Assembly: GCF_028656955.1 (NCBI RefSeq)
Contig: NZ_JAMDGY010000020.1
Span: 288,625 to 352,624 of the forward strand
Direction of reading: 5' to 3'
Source of the DNA: Pseudomonas fontis
GTDB lineage: Bacteria; Pseudomonadota; Gammaproteobacteria; Pseudomonadales; Pseudomonadaceae
Length of the DNA: 64,000 bases
A model generated the notes under the pieces. That model worked only from the letters and a program-made list of their open reading frames with translations. It searched no databases and was not told the DNA's origin. The position numbers were made by a program, and so were the translations under genes. This document shows positions 36,266 to 46,348 of this stretch, piece after piece; position 1 is the first letter of the stretch; every line of letters begins with the position of its first letter.

Positions 36266-39200
36266 TTACACGGTATCCACCTTCAACGAATGATCATTGA
36301 GCATCCCATTGATGATCGTCGCGGTGTCCTGCCCCGCCGCAACCACACCACCCGCCCCGGCCGTGACGCCATAGTGCTGGGCCAGGTCGACCCCGGCCAG
36401 GTCAATGGTCTGGGTCGGTGAAGCACCCGCCACCGAACTCACTTCAATCGTCGACACCACACTGGCCCCAGTGCCCGTTACCTTGAAGTGCAGGTAGTCA
36501 TCCAGCGACGCAGTCGTCGCGTTTTCCCCCTGCAACAGCTGCGACAAGTCCAGACGATCCGTACCCGGGGTAAAGTCGGTGACCAGGTCATGCCCGGTGT
36601 TGCCCTGCTGATAGAGGAAGGTGTCAGCACCCGCCCCACCGGTCAGAGTGTTGTTGCCCGGCCCGCCGATCAAGGTGTCATCGCCCCCGCCACCGACCAG
36701 GGTGTCATTGCCCTTGCCTCCCACCAGCAGGTTGGCATTGTTGTCACCCGTCAGGGTGTCGTTGTAGTCCGAGCCGATCAGGTTCTCGATCGATGCCAAG
36801 GTATCCGTCCCGGCACCTCCGGTGTTCTGCGCGCCGGTCAGGTTCAGGTTGACCGTCACGGCACTCGGCGCGCTGGCATAGCTGGCTGTATCAGTGCCCG
36901 CCCCGCCATCGAGCAGGTCGTTGCCCAGGCCGCCAATCAACAGGTCGTTGCCGTTGCCACCATGCAGGAAGTCGTCGCCGGTACCGCCAATCAGCACGTC
37001 GTTGCCATCTCCCCCGTTCAGTGTGGTCGCGGTATTGGCTGCCACCAGCACATCATCATGGGTGGTACCGGTCAGGGTATTGCCAGCCTGGTAGCTGATG
37101 TCCACCGCACCCACCGCGTCGCCACCATGCCCGTCACTCACGGTGTAGGTGCCGTTGTACTGCGGCGCATTGTCCTGTGCCCCCGCGTAATTGATGCTCA
37201 TGTTCAACAGGTAGGACTCGGCATTGCCCGCCCCCGTGCCGCTGAGGTTGGCCTGGTTGACCAGGTGAATGGTGTACACCCCGTCATGGCTCGCAGTGAA
37301 GCTGCCGCCGTCGGCAATCGTCTGGTAGGTACCGGCGGCATCCTTCCACTCCATCAGCACGTTGTCGTTGGCCGTACGGTTGTGATCCAGGGTCAGGGTC
37401 TCACCCTGCTTGAGGGTGACGTTGATCTGGTCCTCGTCATTGGCATTGGCCGTGGTCACCGCCCCCAGGTAGCCACTGACGATGAGCGCGGCAGTCATTG
37501 ACCCGGAAGCCCCGGTGAACGAACTGCGCGCAACATTGAGCAACTGGTTGGCGCTGGTGTTGCCAGTGCCACTGAAGGTGAGGGTCGGTGTCGCGCCGCC
37601 CACCGTGAAGTCCGCGCCACGGGCGGTCCAGCCGGTAGTGAAGGTGGTCGGCGAAGCGCTCAGGCGATCATTGTTGGCATCGCTGTCGTTGGCCAGCAGG
37701 CCCTCGGCCGGTACCGTGACAGTGCCCGAGAGCAGGTTGGTGATGACATGGTCGGCACCAGCCACCGGCGCCGTGTTGGTGTACACGTTGATCGTCAGGT
37801 TGGCACTGCTCAGGTCGCCGTCGTTGTCGCTGGCCACGAAGTTGATGTGCTCGACCTGGCTGGTGCCGTTGTCTTTGGGCGGCGTGTAGGTGAAATCACC
37901 GGTGTCCATGTTCACCACGATGCTGCCACCAATCGCGGTTTTCACCGTGACGCTGTTGGTGCCGGTATCGAAGGTGCCGCGATCGGTGCCGCCACTGGCG
38001 ACATAGGAGCCGGCCCCCGCGTTGCCTTTCGGATCGTAGGTGTAGGTGGTGCCGTCGATCACCAGCGCCTTGATGAAGCCACCATCGGCGCCGAAGGTCC
38101 CGTTGCTCATCAGGCTGCCGGTAATCGGTGCCCCCTGCACTGTGCCGGACAACACCGAGTTGAGCTGGTTGAGGTCGGTGACCACGGTGGCATTGGTGTC
38201 GACGTGGGTGCTGCCGTCATAGGCCAGCGGGTTGAGGTTGGTGGCGCTGACGCCACTGCCCAGGCCGATGGCATAGGACTTGATGCCGTTGTTGTCGAGG
38301 AAGGTCTCCCAGCCTGTTTCGAGCGTCGGGGTAATCGAGTGACCCGAGGTCGGCGCACCGTCAGAGAAGAAGTAGACGATGTTCTGTGCGCCATCGATCT
38401 TGCCGGTGGTGCCGTAGGCTGATTGCGCCGAGGTAATCGCCGAATCGTAGTAGGTCGAGCCGCCCGCGCTCAGGCCATTGACGATGGCCTTGGCCTGGTC
38501 GATCGTGACCCACACCGCCGACTGCTGGCTGGCGCCGGTGGAGAAGGTCACCAGTTGCACCTTCACATCGCCCAGTTCGTCGTACTTGTCGAGCAACGCG
38601 TTGATCGCCTGCTTGGCCAACTGCAGCCGGGTCAGCCCGGGTACGCCGGAGGCATCGTTCATGCTGCCCGACACGTCGACCACCAGCAGCAGGTTGGAGT
38701 CCAACTGCCCCGGCGTGACCGAACGCGTGGCATCGGCCGCCTTGGGCACATCGTCGACAATATTGATCACGATGTTGTTGACCGAGGTGTTGCCCAGCGC
38801 ATCGGTAGCCTTGTAGCTGAAGGTCTCGGTGAGAGTATTCGCGCCGTCGTTCGGGCTGCCCGGGGTTTTCGGCGCAGAGGTCAGGGTGTAGGTGTAGGTG
38901 CCGTTGGGGTTGAGCTGGATCTGCCCGTAGGCACCCGTGGCGCTGCCGACCAGGGTGTAGGTGAGCGGCCCGGAACCCCCGGTAACCGCACCAACCAGCG
39001 TGCCGCTGGCGGTTTCCCCGGTGTTGCTCGGGTCGCTGCCGATCACCGTGCCCGGCGCCAGGTCCTGGCCGTCCTTGCTCAGGTCCAGGGCCTTCTCGTA
39101 GACGGTGACATCGCTGTCAGGGCTGGCAACTGGCGAGCTGTCCTGCACGTTGATGGTGAGGGTGGTGGTGCTTTCATCGCCATCAGCGTCGCGGATGGTG

Positions 39201-42200
39201 TAGACGAACACGTCCTGGGCACCGGCTGGCGACACCGAGTTCGGGTTGGCGTGGTACACCGCGTTGCCTGCCGCGTCCAGGGTAAGGGTGCCGTAGGTAC
39301 CGGCAATGCTGTTGCCCAGCCCACCGATGGCCGAGGTCGCGGTGTTGGAGCCGGCACGTACCCCGACCACGGCGTTGCTACCAGGGTCGTCGGCGCCCTT
39401 GGTGTCGTTGGTCAGCACGTTGTAGCTGGTCGTAGCGCCCTCAAGCACCGAGGTGGTGTCGGGGCGTGCGGTCGGCACGTCGTCGACGATGGTCACGTCG
39501 AGGCTGCCGCTGGCGGTGCTGCCGTCGGTATCGGTGGCGGTGACCGTGAAGCTTTCCGTGAGGTTGTTGATGCCGTTACCGGTCGGGTGCACCTCGTTGT
39601 CCAGCAGCGTGTAGGTGTAGGTCACCACGCCGGTGCTGGCGTTGTAGCCGGTGATGGTCAGGGTGTTGCCCAGCAAGGTGGTCGTCGACTGCGGGAAGCC
39701 ACTGGCCACCCCGCCGCTGACCACGCTGAGGCCACCCACGCTGAGGTTCTGCAGGCCATCCGGCGCCGTCACCGTGAAGGTGCCGGTCTGCACCAGGGCG
39801 CTCGGGCTCGGTGCACTGCCGTCGCTGAGGTTCTTCTCGTAGACGATCAACTCGCCGCCGTTGACATCCAGCCCCTTGAGGGTGACCGGGTCGTTGATGT
39901 TGGTGATGTTCAGCACCAGGTTGGCGGTGCTGACGTCGCCGTCGGCATCGGTCAGGGTGTAGCTGAAGGTCTCGGTACCGTTGCCGCCACCGTGCAGGTT
40001 GATGAAGTCCGGATCGTTGGCGTTCAAGGTGTAGGTGTAGGAACCGTCCGCCGCCAGCACCAGGGTGCCGTAGGTGCCGCTGAAGCTGCCCGCGGTAATC
40101 GGGCCGGTGGGCACCCGGTCGGCGCCCTGGGTATCGTTGGTCAGCACGTTGCCGGTCAGGGTCAGGTGCTGCTCGGTCGCCGTGGTTGCGTTGGTGTCGG
40201 CACGCGCCGTCGGCAGATCATCGACGATGCTCACGTCGATGCTGCCACTGGCCGAGCTGCCGTCGGTATCGGTGGCAGTCACCGTGAAGCTTTCGCTCAG
40301 GCTGTTGGCACCATTGGCGTTTGGATGGGTTTCATTGTCCAGCAGCGTGTAGGTGTAGGTAACGATGCCGGTGGTGGCGTTGTAGCCGGTGACCGTGAAG
40401 GTGTTGCCCAGCGCGGTGGTGAGCGATTGCGGGAAGCCGCTGGCAACCCCGCCATTGACCACCGTGAGGCCACCGACGCTCAAGGTTTGCAAACCATCCA
40501 GCGCGGTCACCGTGAAGGTGCCGGTCTGCACCAGGGCACTCGGGCTAGGCGCGCTGCCGTCGCTGAGGTTCTTCTCGTAGACGATCAGCTCGCCGCCATT
40601 GACGTCCAGCCCGTTGAGTACCACCGGGTCATTGATGTTGGTGATGTTCAGCACCAGGTTGGCGGTGCTGACGTCGCCGTCGGCGTCGGTCAGGGTGTAG
40701 CTGAAGGTCTCGGTGCCATTACCGCCGCCATGCAGGTTTTTGAAGTCCTGATCGTTAGGGTTCAGCGTGTAGGTGTAGGAACCGTCCGCCGCCAGCACCA
40801 ATGTGCCGTAGGTGCCGCTGAAGCTGCCGGCGGTAATCGGGCCGGTCGGCACGCGGTCGGCGCCTTGGGTATCGTTGGTCAGCACGTTGCCGGTGAGGGT
40901 CAGGTGCTGCTCGGTGGCAGCAGTGGCATTGGTATCGGCCCGAGCCGTCGGGACATCATCGACGATATTCACGTCGATGCTGCCACTGGCCGCGCTGCCG
41001 TCAGTATCGGTGGCAGTGACCGTGAAGCTCTCGCCGATGCTGTTGGCACCATTGGCCGCCGGATGGGTCTCGGTGTCCAGCAGTGTGTAGGTGTAGGTCA
41101 CCACGCCAGTGTTGGCGTTGTAGCCGGTGACCGTGAAGGTGTTGCCCAGTGCGGTAGTAACCGATTGCGGGAAGCCATTGGCCACGCCCCCGCTGACCAC
41201 ACTGAGGCCACCCACCGTCAGGGTTTGCAAGCCATCCGGTGCGGTTACCGTGAAGGTCCCGGTCTGGGTCAGGGCGCCGGTATCCGGGGCGCTGCCGAGG
41301 GTCAGGTTTTTCTCGAAGAGGGTCAGCTCACCGCCCGTTGCATCCAGGCCATTGAGGGTGACCGGATCGTTCAGGTTGCTGATGTTAAGCACCAGGTTGG
41401 CGGTGCTCACATCACCGTCCGCGTCGGTCAGGGTGTAGGTAAAGGTCTCGGTACCGTTGCCTGCGCCGTTCAGGTTTTTGAAGTCCGTATCATTCGGATT
41501 CAAGGTGTAGGTGTAGGAGCCATCGGCGGCCAACACCAGGGTGCCGTAGGTACCGCCGAAGGTGCCCGCGGTGATCGGCCCGGTGGGCACGCGATCAGCA
41601 CCCTGGGTGTCGTTGGTCAGCACGTTGCCGGTCAGGGTCAGGTGCTGTTCGGTGGCGGTACTCGCGTTGGTGTCCGCTGCGGCCGTCGGCACATCGTCAA
41701 CGATGTTCACGTCGATGCTGCCGCTGGCGGTGCTGCCATCGGTATCGGTCGCGGTGACCGTGAAGCTTTCGCTCAGGTTGTTGGCGCCATTGCCGGCTGG
41801 ATGGCTTTCAGTGTCCAGCAGCGTGTAGGTGTAGGTGACCACCCCAGTGTTGGCGTTGTAGCCGGTAACCGTGAAGGTGTTGCCCAGCGCAGTGGTGACC
41901 GACTGCGGGAAGCCGTTGGCCACCCCGCCACTGATCACGCTGAGGCCACCCACGCTCAGGGTTTGCAGACCATCCGGCGCGGTAATGGTGAAGGTGCCGG
42001 TCTGGGTCAGGGCGCCGGTATCCGGGGCGCTGCCAAGGGTCAGGTTTTTCTCGAAGAGGGTCAGCTCACCGCCCGTTGCATCCAGGCCATTGAGGGTGAC
42101 CGGATCGTTGAGGTTGCTGATGTTCAGCACCAGGTTGGCGGTGCTCACATCACCGTCCGCGTCGGTCAGGGTGTAGGTGAAGGTCTCGGTGCCATTGCCG

Positions 42201-45200
42201 CCGCCGTGCAGGTTTTTGAAGTCCTGATCGTTAGGGTTCAGCGTGTAGGTGTAGGAACCGTCGGCCGCCAGCACCAGTGTGCCGTAAGTCCCGCTGAAGC
42301 TGCCGGCGGTAATCGGCCCGGTCGGCACGCGGTCGGCGCCCTGGGTATCGTTGGTCAGCACGTTGCCGGTCAAGGTCAGGTGCTGTTCGGTGGCGGTACT
42401 CGCATTGGTGTCCGCTGCCGCCGTCGGCACATCGTCGACGATGTTCACGTCGATACTGCCGCTGGCGGTGCTGCCGTCGGTATCCGTTGCGGTGACCGTG
42501 AAGCTCTCGCCGATGCTATTGGCACCATTGGCCGTCGGATGGGTTTCAGTGTCCAGCAGCGTGTAGGTGTAGGTGACCACACCGGTGTTGGCGTTATAGC
42601 CCGTGACGGTGAAGGTGTTACCCAGCGCAGTAGTGACCGATTGTGGGAAGCCGTTGGCAACCCCGCCATTGATCACGCTGAGGCCACCCACGCTCAGGGT
42701 TTGCAGACCATCCGGCGCGGTAATGGTGAAGGTGCCGGTCTGGGTCAGCGCGCCCGTATCCGGGGCACTGCCAAGGCTCAGGTTCTTCTCGAAGAGGGTT
42801 AGCTCACCGCCCGTTGCATCCAGGCCATTGAGCGTGACCGGATCGTTCAGGTTGCTGATGTTCAACACCAGGTTGGCTGTGCTGGTGTCGCCGTCAGCGT
42901 CGGTCAGGGTATAGGTGAAGGTCTCGGTGCCATTGCCACCGCCGTGCAGGTCGAAGAAGTTCTGCCCGGCAGGGTTCAGCGTGTAGGTGTAGGAACCGTC
43001 GGCCGCCAGTACCAGCGTGCCGTAAGTCCCGCTGAAGCTGCCCGCAGTAATCGGCCCGGTCGGCACGCGGTCGGCGCCCTGGGTGTCGTTGGTCAGCACG
43101 TTGCCGGTCAGGGTCAGGTGCTGTTCGGTGGCGGTACTCGCATTGGTGTCCGCTGCGGCCGTCGGCAAATCGTCGACGATGTTCACGTCGATGCTGCCGC
43201 TGGCAGTGCTGCCGTCGGTATCCGTCGCGATGACCGTGAAGCTCTCGCCGATGCTGTTGGCACCATTGGCCGTCGGATGGGTTTCAGTGTCCAGCAGCGT
43301 GTAGGTGTAGGTGACCACACCGGTGTTGGCGTTATAACCCGTGACGGTAAAGGTGTTGCCCAGCGCAGTAGTGACCGATTGTGGGAAGCCGTTGGCCACC
43401 CCGCCACTGATCACGCTGAGGCCGCCCACGTTAAGGGTTTGCAAGCCATCCGGCGCGGTAATGGTGAAGGTGCCGGTCTGGGTCAGCGCGCCCGTATCCG
43501 GGGCACTGCCAAGGCTCAGGTTTTTCTCGAAGAGGGTTAGCTCACCGCCCGTTGCATCCAGGCCATTGAGGGTGACTGGATCGTTCAGGTTGCTGATGTT
43601 CAACACCAGGTTGGCGGTGCTGGTATCGCCGTCAGCGTCGGTCAGGGTATAGGTGAAGGTCTCGGTGCCATTGCCGCCGCCGTGCAGGTCGAAGAAGTTC
43701 TGCCCGGCAGGGTTCAGCGTGTAGGTGTAGGAGCCATCGGCTGCCAGTACCAAGGTGCCGTAAGTCCCAGTGAAGCTACCGGCGGTAATCGGCCCGGTCG
43801 CGACACGGTCGGCGCCCTGGGTGTCGTTGCTCAGTACGTTGCCAGTCAGCGTCAGCAACTGTTCGGTGGCGATACTCGCATTGGTGTCCGCTGCGGCCGT
43901 CGGCACATCGTCGACGATATTCACGTCGATGCTGCCGCTGGCCGTGCTGCCATCGGTATCGGTCGCGGTGACAGTGAAGCTCTCACCCAGGTTGTTGGCA
44001 CCATTGCCGGTCGGGTGGGTTTCACTTTCCTGCAAGGTATAGGTGTAGGTAACGACACCGGTACTGGCGTTGTAGCCAGTGACGGTAAAGGTGTTGCCCA
44101 GCGCAGTGGTCAACGATTGCGGGAAGCCGCTGGCCACCCCACCACTGATCACGTTGAGGCCACCCACATTCAGGGTTTGCAGGCCATCTGGCGCGGTAAT
44201 GGTGAAGGTGCCGGTCTGGGTCAATGCCCCAGCATCCGGGCTGCTGCCAGCACCCAGGTTCTTCTCGAAGAGGTTCAGTTCGCTGCCTGTCGCATCCAGG
44301 CCATTGAGCGTGACTGGGTCGTTGAGATTGCTGATGTTCAACACCAGGTTGGCGGTGCTGGTATCGCCGTCGGCGTCGATCAGGGTGTAGGTGAAGGTCT
44401 CAGTGCCGTTACCACCGCCGTGCAGGTCGAAGAAACTCTGGCCCGCAGGGTTCAGCGTATAGGTGTAGGAACCATCGGCCGCCAGTACCAGGGTGCCGTA
44501 GGTGCCGGTAAAGGTACCGGCGGTAATCGGGCCGTCTGGAATACGGTCGGCGCCTTGGGTGTCGTTGGTCAGGACATTGCCAGTCAGGGTCAGTTGCTGC
44601 TCGGTGGCGGTACTCGCATTGGTGTCTGCGGCAGCCGTCGGCACATCGTCGACGATGCCGACCGTGATGTTGCCACTGGCGCTGCTGCCATCGGTATCGG
44701 TTGCGCTGATCGCGAAGCTTTCGCCCAGGCTGTTGGCACCATTGCCCGCAGGGTGCGCCTCATTGTCCAGCAAGGTGTAGCTGTAGCTGACCACCCCGGT
44801 GCTGGGGTTGTAGCCGGTGATGCTGAAGGTGTTGCCCAACCCGGTGGTGATCGACTGCGGAAAGCCATTGACCACCCCGCCATTGATCAGGCTGATGCCG
44901 CCCACATTCAGGGTTTGCAGGCCATCTGGCGCGGTAATCGTGAAGGTGCCGTTCTGGGTCAGCGCGGCCGCATCCGGGCTGCTGCCGTCGCCCAGGTTCT
45001 TCTCGAACAGAGTCAACTGCGGCCCGTCGGTATTGACGAAGTTCAGATCGACCGGGTCGTTCAGGTTGCTGATGTTCAGCACCAGGTTGGCCGAGCTGCT
45101 GTCACCATCGGCGTCGGTCAGGGTGTAGGTGAAGGTCTCGGTGCCGTTGCCGCCGCCATGCAGGTTGACGAAGGCCTGGCCCGCAGGGTTCAGGGTGTAG

Positions 45201-46348
45201 GTGTAGGAGCCGTCAGCCGCCAGCACCAGGGTGCCGTAGGTGCCGGTAAACGTCCCGGCGGTGATCGGCCCGCTCGGCACCCGGTCGGCGCCCTGGATAT
45301 CGTTGCTGAGCACATTGCCGGTGAGCACCGTCGAGGCTTCGGTGGCCACGCCGACATTGCTGTCGTTGACTGCACGCGGCACATCGTCACGGATGTTCAC
45401 GTCCAGCGAGCCGCTGGCCACGTCGCCATCGGTGTCGCTGGCCGAAACGTTGATGCTTTCGCTGATGTTGTTGGCGCCACCGACACTGGCGTGGGTTTCG
45501 GCACCGTTGAGGGTGTAGCTGTAATTGACCACGCCGGTGGCTGCATCGTAGCCGGTGATGGTCAGGGTGTTGCCCAACCCGGTAACGATGGATTGCCCGA
45601 CACCGGTCACGGCGCCGGCCGTCACCACATTGATGCCGCCGACATTGAGGTTGAACACGCCATCGGGCGCGACCACGGTGAAGATGCCGTTCTGGGTGAG
45701 TGCGCCGGCATCGCTGGCCGAACCTTGCGCCAGGTTGGCCTCGTTGAGGCTGAGCTCACCGCCTTCCACCGACAGCCCGTTCAAGGCAACCAGGTTGTTC
45801 ACTGGCGGTGGCGGCACCGGGACGTTGTCGTCATTGGTGAACAGCTGGCGCAAAATCTGATCGTCCAGCTCAGGGAAGCCATTGAAACCCGCTGTAGGGA
45901 AGCCGATGTTCGGGTCCACACGCCCGGCCACCTCCTCCAGCAACACAAACGAATGCCCACCGCCCAGCGCCCCCGGTGCGCCACCATTGCCCGGCCCGGC
46001 AGCGGTTGCCTCGGCATCCTGGGTCGGGTCGCCACCGGCAGCGATGGCTTGCTGGAGCTTCTCGACATCAGTCAGTTGCGCCTCACTGGGCGTCACGGCA
46101 TCCGGCACATCGACGTGCGGCGCGCGGTTGGCCAGGAGCTCAGAGGTCATGTTCAGGCTGCTGTCGCGGCCCAGAGTCAGTTCGGCACCGTTCTGCAAAT
46201 GGACGGCAACAGCACCGGCCGCACCGGTTTCCAGCTGTTCACCGGCAAACAGGCGATCCCCCTCCACCAGCGCGCGACGTGTTCCGTCTTCGGCGACGGC
46301 AAACACCTGCCCGACCACCTTGCTGACAATCCCGATTAACTTGGCCAT
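36266..46348 (-). CDS. mapA: Giant retention-module RTX adhesin (LapA/MapA-like)
   Basis: 3360 residues, start ATG at 46348 after GGAGGAG. Order: N-terminal retention module (1-110, MAKLIGIVSKVVGQVFAVAE, LQNGAELTLGRDSSL); TAAG at 115-118, the LapG-type cleavage motif; nine repeats of 246 residues (about 183-2400), each with an FTITAPDGLQTL strand region, a DTDGS linker and a TLTGNVLTNDTQGAD plus DGSYTYTLN cadherin/VCBS-like part; further Ig-like units; a VWA domain (about 2545-2745, VVDVSGSMND with intact MIDAS); nine RTX nonapeptides in two blocks (about 3105-3245); a T1SS C-terminal signal. It would be exported by the divergent T1SS and kept at the surface for biofilm formation until LapG cuts it. 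Size, VWA and genetic linkage to its own transporter fit MapA better than LapA (over 8000 residues). Confidence 0.93.
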   Translation of the reverse strand: MAKLIGIVSKVVGQVFAVAEDGTRRALVEGDRLFAGEQLETGAAGAVAVHLQNGAELTLGRDSSLNMTSELLANRAPHVDVPDAVTPSEAQLTDVEKLQQAIAAGGDPTQDAEATAAGPGNGGAPGALGGGHSFVLLEEVAGRVDPNIGFPTAGFNGFPELDDQILRQLFTNDDNVPVPPPPVNNLVALNGLSVEGGELSLNEANLAQGSASDAGALTQNGIFTVVAPDGVFNLNVGGINVVTAGAVTGVGQSIVTGLGNTLTITGYDAATGVVNYSYTLNGAETHASVGGANNISESINVSASDTDGDVASGSLDVNIRDDVPRAVNDSNVGVATEASTVLTGNVLSNDIQGADRVPSGPITAGTFTGTYGTLVLAADGSYTYTLNPAGQAFVNLHGGGNGTETFTYTLTDADGDSSSANLVLNISNLNDPVDLNFVNTDGPQLTLFEKNLGDGSSPDAAALTQNGTFTITAPDGLQTLNVGGISLINGGVVNGFPQSITTGLGNTFSITGYNPSTGVVSYSYTLLDNEAHPAGNGANSLGESFAISATDTDGSSASGNITVGIVDDVPTAAADTNASTATEQQLTLTGNVLTNDTQGADRIPDGPITAGTFTGTYGTLVLAADGSYTYTLNPAGQSFFDLHGGGNGTETFTYTLIDADGDTSTANLVLNISNLNDPVTLNGLDATGSELNLFEKNLGAGSSPDAGALTQTGTFTITAPDGLQTLNVGGLNVISGGVASGFPQSLTTALGNTFTVTGYNASTGVVTYTYTLQESETHPTGNGANNLGESFTVTATDTDGSTASGSIDVNIVDDVPTAAADTNASIATEQLLTLTGNVLSNDTQGADRVATGPITAGSFTGTYGTLVLAADGSYTYTLNPAGQNFFDLHGGGNGTETFTYTLTDADGDTSTANLVLNISNLNDPVTLNGLDATGGELTLFEKNLSLGSAPDTGALTQTGTFTITAPDGLQTLNVGGLSVISGGVANGFPQSVTTALGNTFTVTGYNANTGVVTYTYTLLDTETHPTANGANSIGESFTVIATDTDGSTASGSIDVNIVDDLPTAAADTNASTATEQHLTLTGNVLTNDTQGADRVPTGPITAGSFSGTYGTLVLAADGSYTYTLNPAGQNFFDLHGGGNGTETFTYTLTDADGDTSTANLVLNISNLNDPVTLNGLDATGGELTLFEKNLSLGSAPDTGALTQTGTFTITAPDGLQTLSVGGLSVINGGVANGFPQSVTTALGNTFTVTGYNANTGVVTYTYTLLDTETHPTANGANSIGESFTVTATDTDGSTASGSIDVNIVDDVPTAAADTNASTATEQHLTLTGNVLTNDTQGADRVPTGPITAGSFSGTYGTLVLAADGSYTYTLNPNDQDFKNLHGGGNGTETFTYTLTDADGDVSTANLVLNISNLNDPVTLNGLDATGGELTLFEKNLTLGSAPDTGALTQTGTFTITAPDGLQTLSVGGLSVISGGVANGFPQSVTTALGNTFTVTGYNANTGVVTYTYTLLDTESHPAGNGANNLSESFTVTATDTDGSTASGSIDVNIVDDVPTAAADTNASTATEQHLTLTGNVLTNDTQGADRVPTGPITAGTFGGTYGTLVLAADGSYTYTLNPNDTDFKNLNGAGNGTETFTYTLTDADGDVSTANLVLNISNLNDPVTLNGLDATGGELTLFEKNLTLGSAPDTGALTQTGTFTVTAPDGLQTLTVGGLSVVSGGVANGFPQSVTTALGNTFTVTGYNANTGVVTYTYTLLDTETHPAANGANSIGESFTVTATDTDGSAASGSIDVNIVDDVPTARADTNATAATEQHLTLTGNVLTNDTQGADRVPTGPITAGSFSGTYGTLVLAADGSYTYTLNPNDQDFKNLHGGGNGTETFSYTLTDADGDVSTANLVLNITNINDPVVLNGLDVNGGELIVYEKNLSDGSAPSPSALVQTGTFTVTALDGLQTLSVGGLTVVNGGVASGFPQSLTTALGNTFTVTGYNATTGIVTYTYTLLDNETHPNANGANSLSESFTVTATDTDGSSASGSIDVSIVDDLPTARADTNATTATEQHLTLTGNVLTNDTQGADRVPTGPITAGSFSGTYGTLVLAADGSYTYTLNANDPDFINLHGGGNGTETFSYTLTDADGDVSTANLVLNITNINDPVTLKGLDVNGGELIVYEKNLSDGSAPSPSALVQTGTFTVTAPDGLQNLSVGGLSVVSGGVASGFPQSTTTLLGNTLTITGYNASTGVVTYTYTLLDNEVHPTGNGINNLTESFTVTATDTDGSTASGSLDVTIVDDVPTARPDTTSVLEGATTSYNVLTNDTKGADDPGSNAVVGVRAGSNTATSAIGGLGNSIAGTYGTLTLDAAGNAVYHANPNSVSPAGAQDVFVYTIRDADGDESTTTLTINVQDSSPVASPDSDVTVYEKALDLSKDGQDLAPGTVIGSDPSNTGETASGTLVGAVTGGSGPLTYTLVGSATGAYGQIQLNPNGTYTYTLTSAPKTPGSPNDGANTLTETFSYKATDALGNTSVNNIVINIVDDVPKAADATRSVTPGQLDSNLLLVVDVSGSMNDASGVPGLTRLQLAKQAINALLDKYDELGDVKVQLVTFSTGASQQSAVWVTIDQAKAIVNGLSAGGSTYYDSAITSAQSAYGTTGKIDGAQNIVYFFSDGAPTSGHSITPTLETGWETFLDNNGIKSYAIGLGSGVSATNLNPLAYDGSTHVDTNATVVTDLNQLNSVLSGTVQGAPITGSLMSNGTFGADGGFIKALVIDGTTYTYDPKGNAGAGSYVASGGTDRGTFDTGTNSVTVKTAIGGSIVVNMDTGDFTYTPPKDNGTSQVEHINFVASDNDGDLSSANLTINVYTNTAPVAGADHVITNLLSGTVTVPAEGLLANDSDANNDRLSASPTTFTTGWTARGADFTVGGATPTLTFSGTGNTSANQLLNVARSSFTGASGSMTAALIVSGYLGAVTTANANDEDQINVTLKQGETLTLDHNRTANDNVLMEWKDAAGTYQTIADGGSFTASHDGVYTIHLVNQANLSGTGAGNAESYLLNMSINYAGAQDNAPQYNGTYTVSDGHGGDAVGAVDISYQAGNTLTGTTHDDVLVAANTATTLNGGDGNDVLIGGTGDDFLHGGNGNDLLIGGLGNDLLDGGAGTDTASYASAPSAVTVNLNLTGAQNTGGAGTDTLASIENLIGSDYNDTLTGDNNANLLVGGKGNDTLVGGGGDDTLIGGPGNNTLTGGAGADTFLYQQGNTGHDLVTDFTPGTDRLDLSQLLQGENATTASLDDYLHFKVTGTGASVVSTIEVSSVAGASPTQTIDLAGVDLAQHYGVTAGAGGVVAAGQDTATIINGMLNDHSLKVDTV
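36615..37030 (-). repeat. RTX nonapeptide blocks of the adhesin
   Basis: Nine GGxGxDxLx calcium-binding repeats in two blocks: first GGDGNDVLI through GGAGTDTAS, then, after about 50 residues, GGKGNDTLV through GGAGADTFL. They fold on Ca2+ outside the cell and help pull the protein through the type I channel. Confidence 0.92.
38120..38710 (-). other. VWA domain segment of the adhesin
   Basis: Codes for a von Willebrand A domain: metal-ion site DVSGSM at the first strand, then GGSTYYDSAI (conserved Thr/Ser of MIDAS) and FFSDGAPTSG (conserved Asp). An intact MIDAS suggests a metal-dependent ligand-binding adhesive domain near the outer tip. Confidence 0.88.
39160..45800 (-). repeat. Nine tandem 738-bp units within the adhesin gene
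   Basis: The landmark segment coding NGLDATGGEL (or its variants) recurs at 39865, 40603, 41341, 42079, 42817, 43555, 44293, 45031 and 45769, with every step exactly 738 bp (246 codons). The inner units (about 40.6-44.3 kb) are nearly identical; the outermost units at both ends are more diverged, and the second half of the last unit is replaced. Confidence 0.93.
45995..46006 (-). other. LapG-type cleavage motif (TAAG) in the adhesin
   Basis: Codons 115-118 read T-A-A-G, just after the retention module and before a Gly/Pro-rich linker. In LapA-type adhesins LapG cleaves between the two alanines of such a motif and releases the protein from the outer membrane. Confidence 0.75.

Noticed and set aside
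38423..46339. Very long open frames (1459 and 885 codons) on the plus strand, antisense to the adhesin gene
   Set aside because: They mirror the repeat structure of the minus-strand gene, have no start signals, and show His/Gln/Arg/Gly-rich composition typical of antisense reading of GC-rich repeats.
36266..46348. Array-like periodic repeats considered as CRISPR or satellite DNA
   Set aside because: The period is 738 bp, a multiple of three, within one intact coding frame with protein-level conservation.
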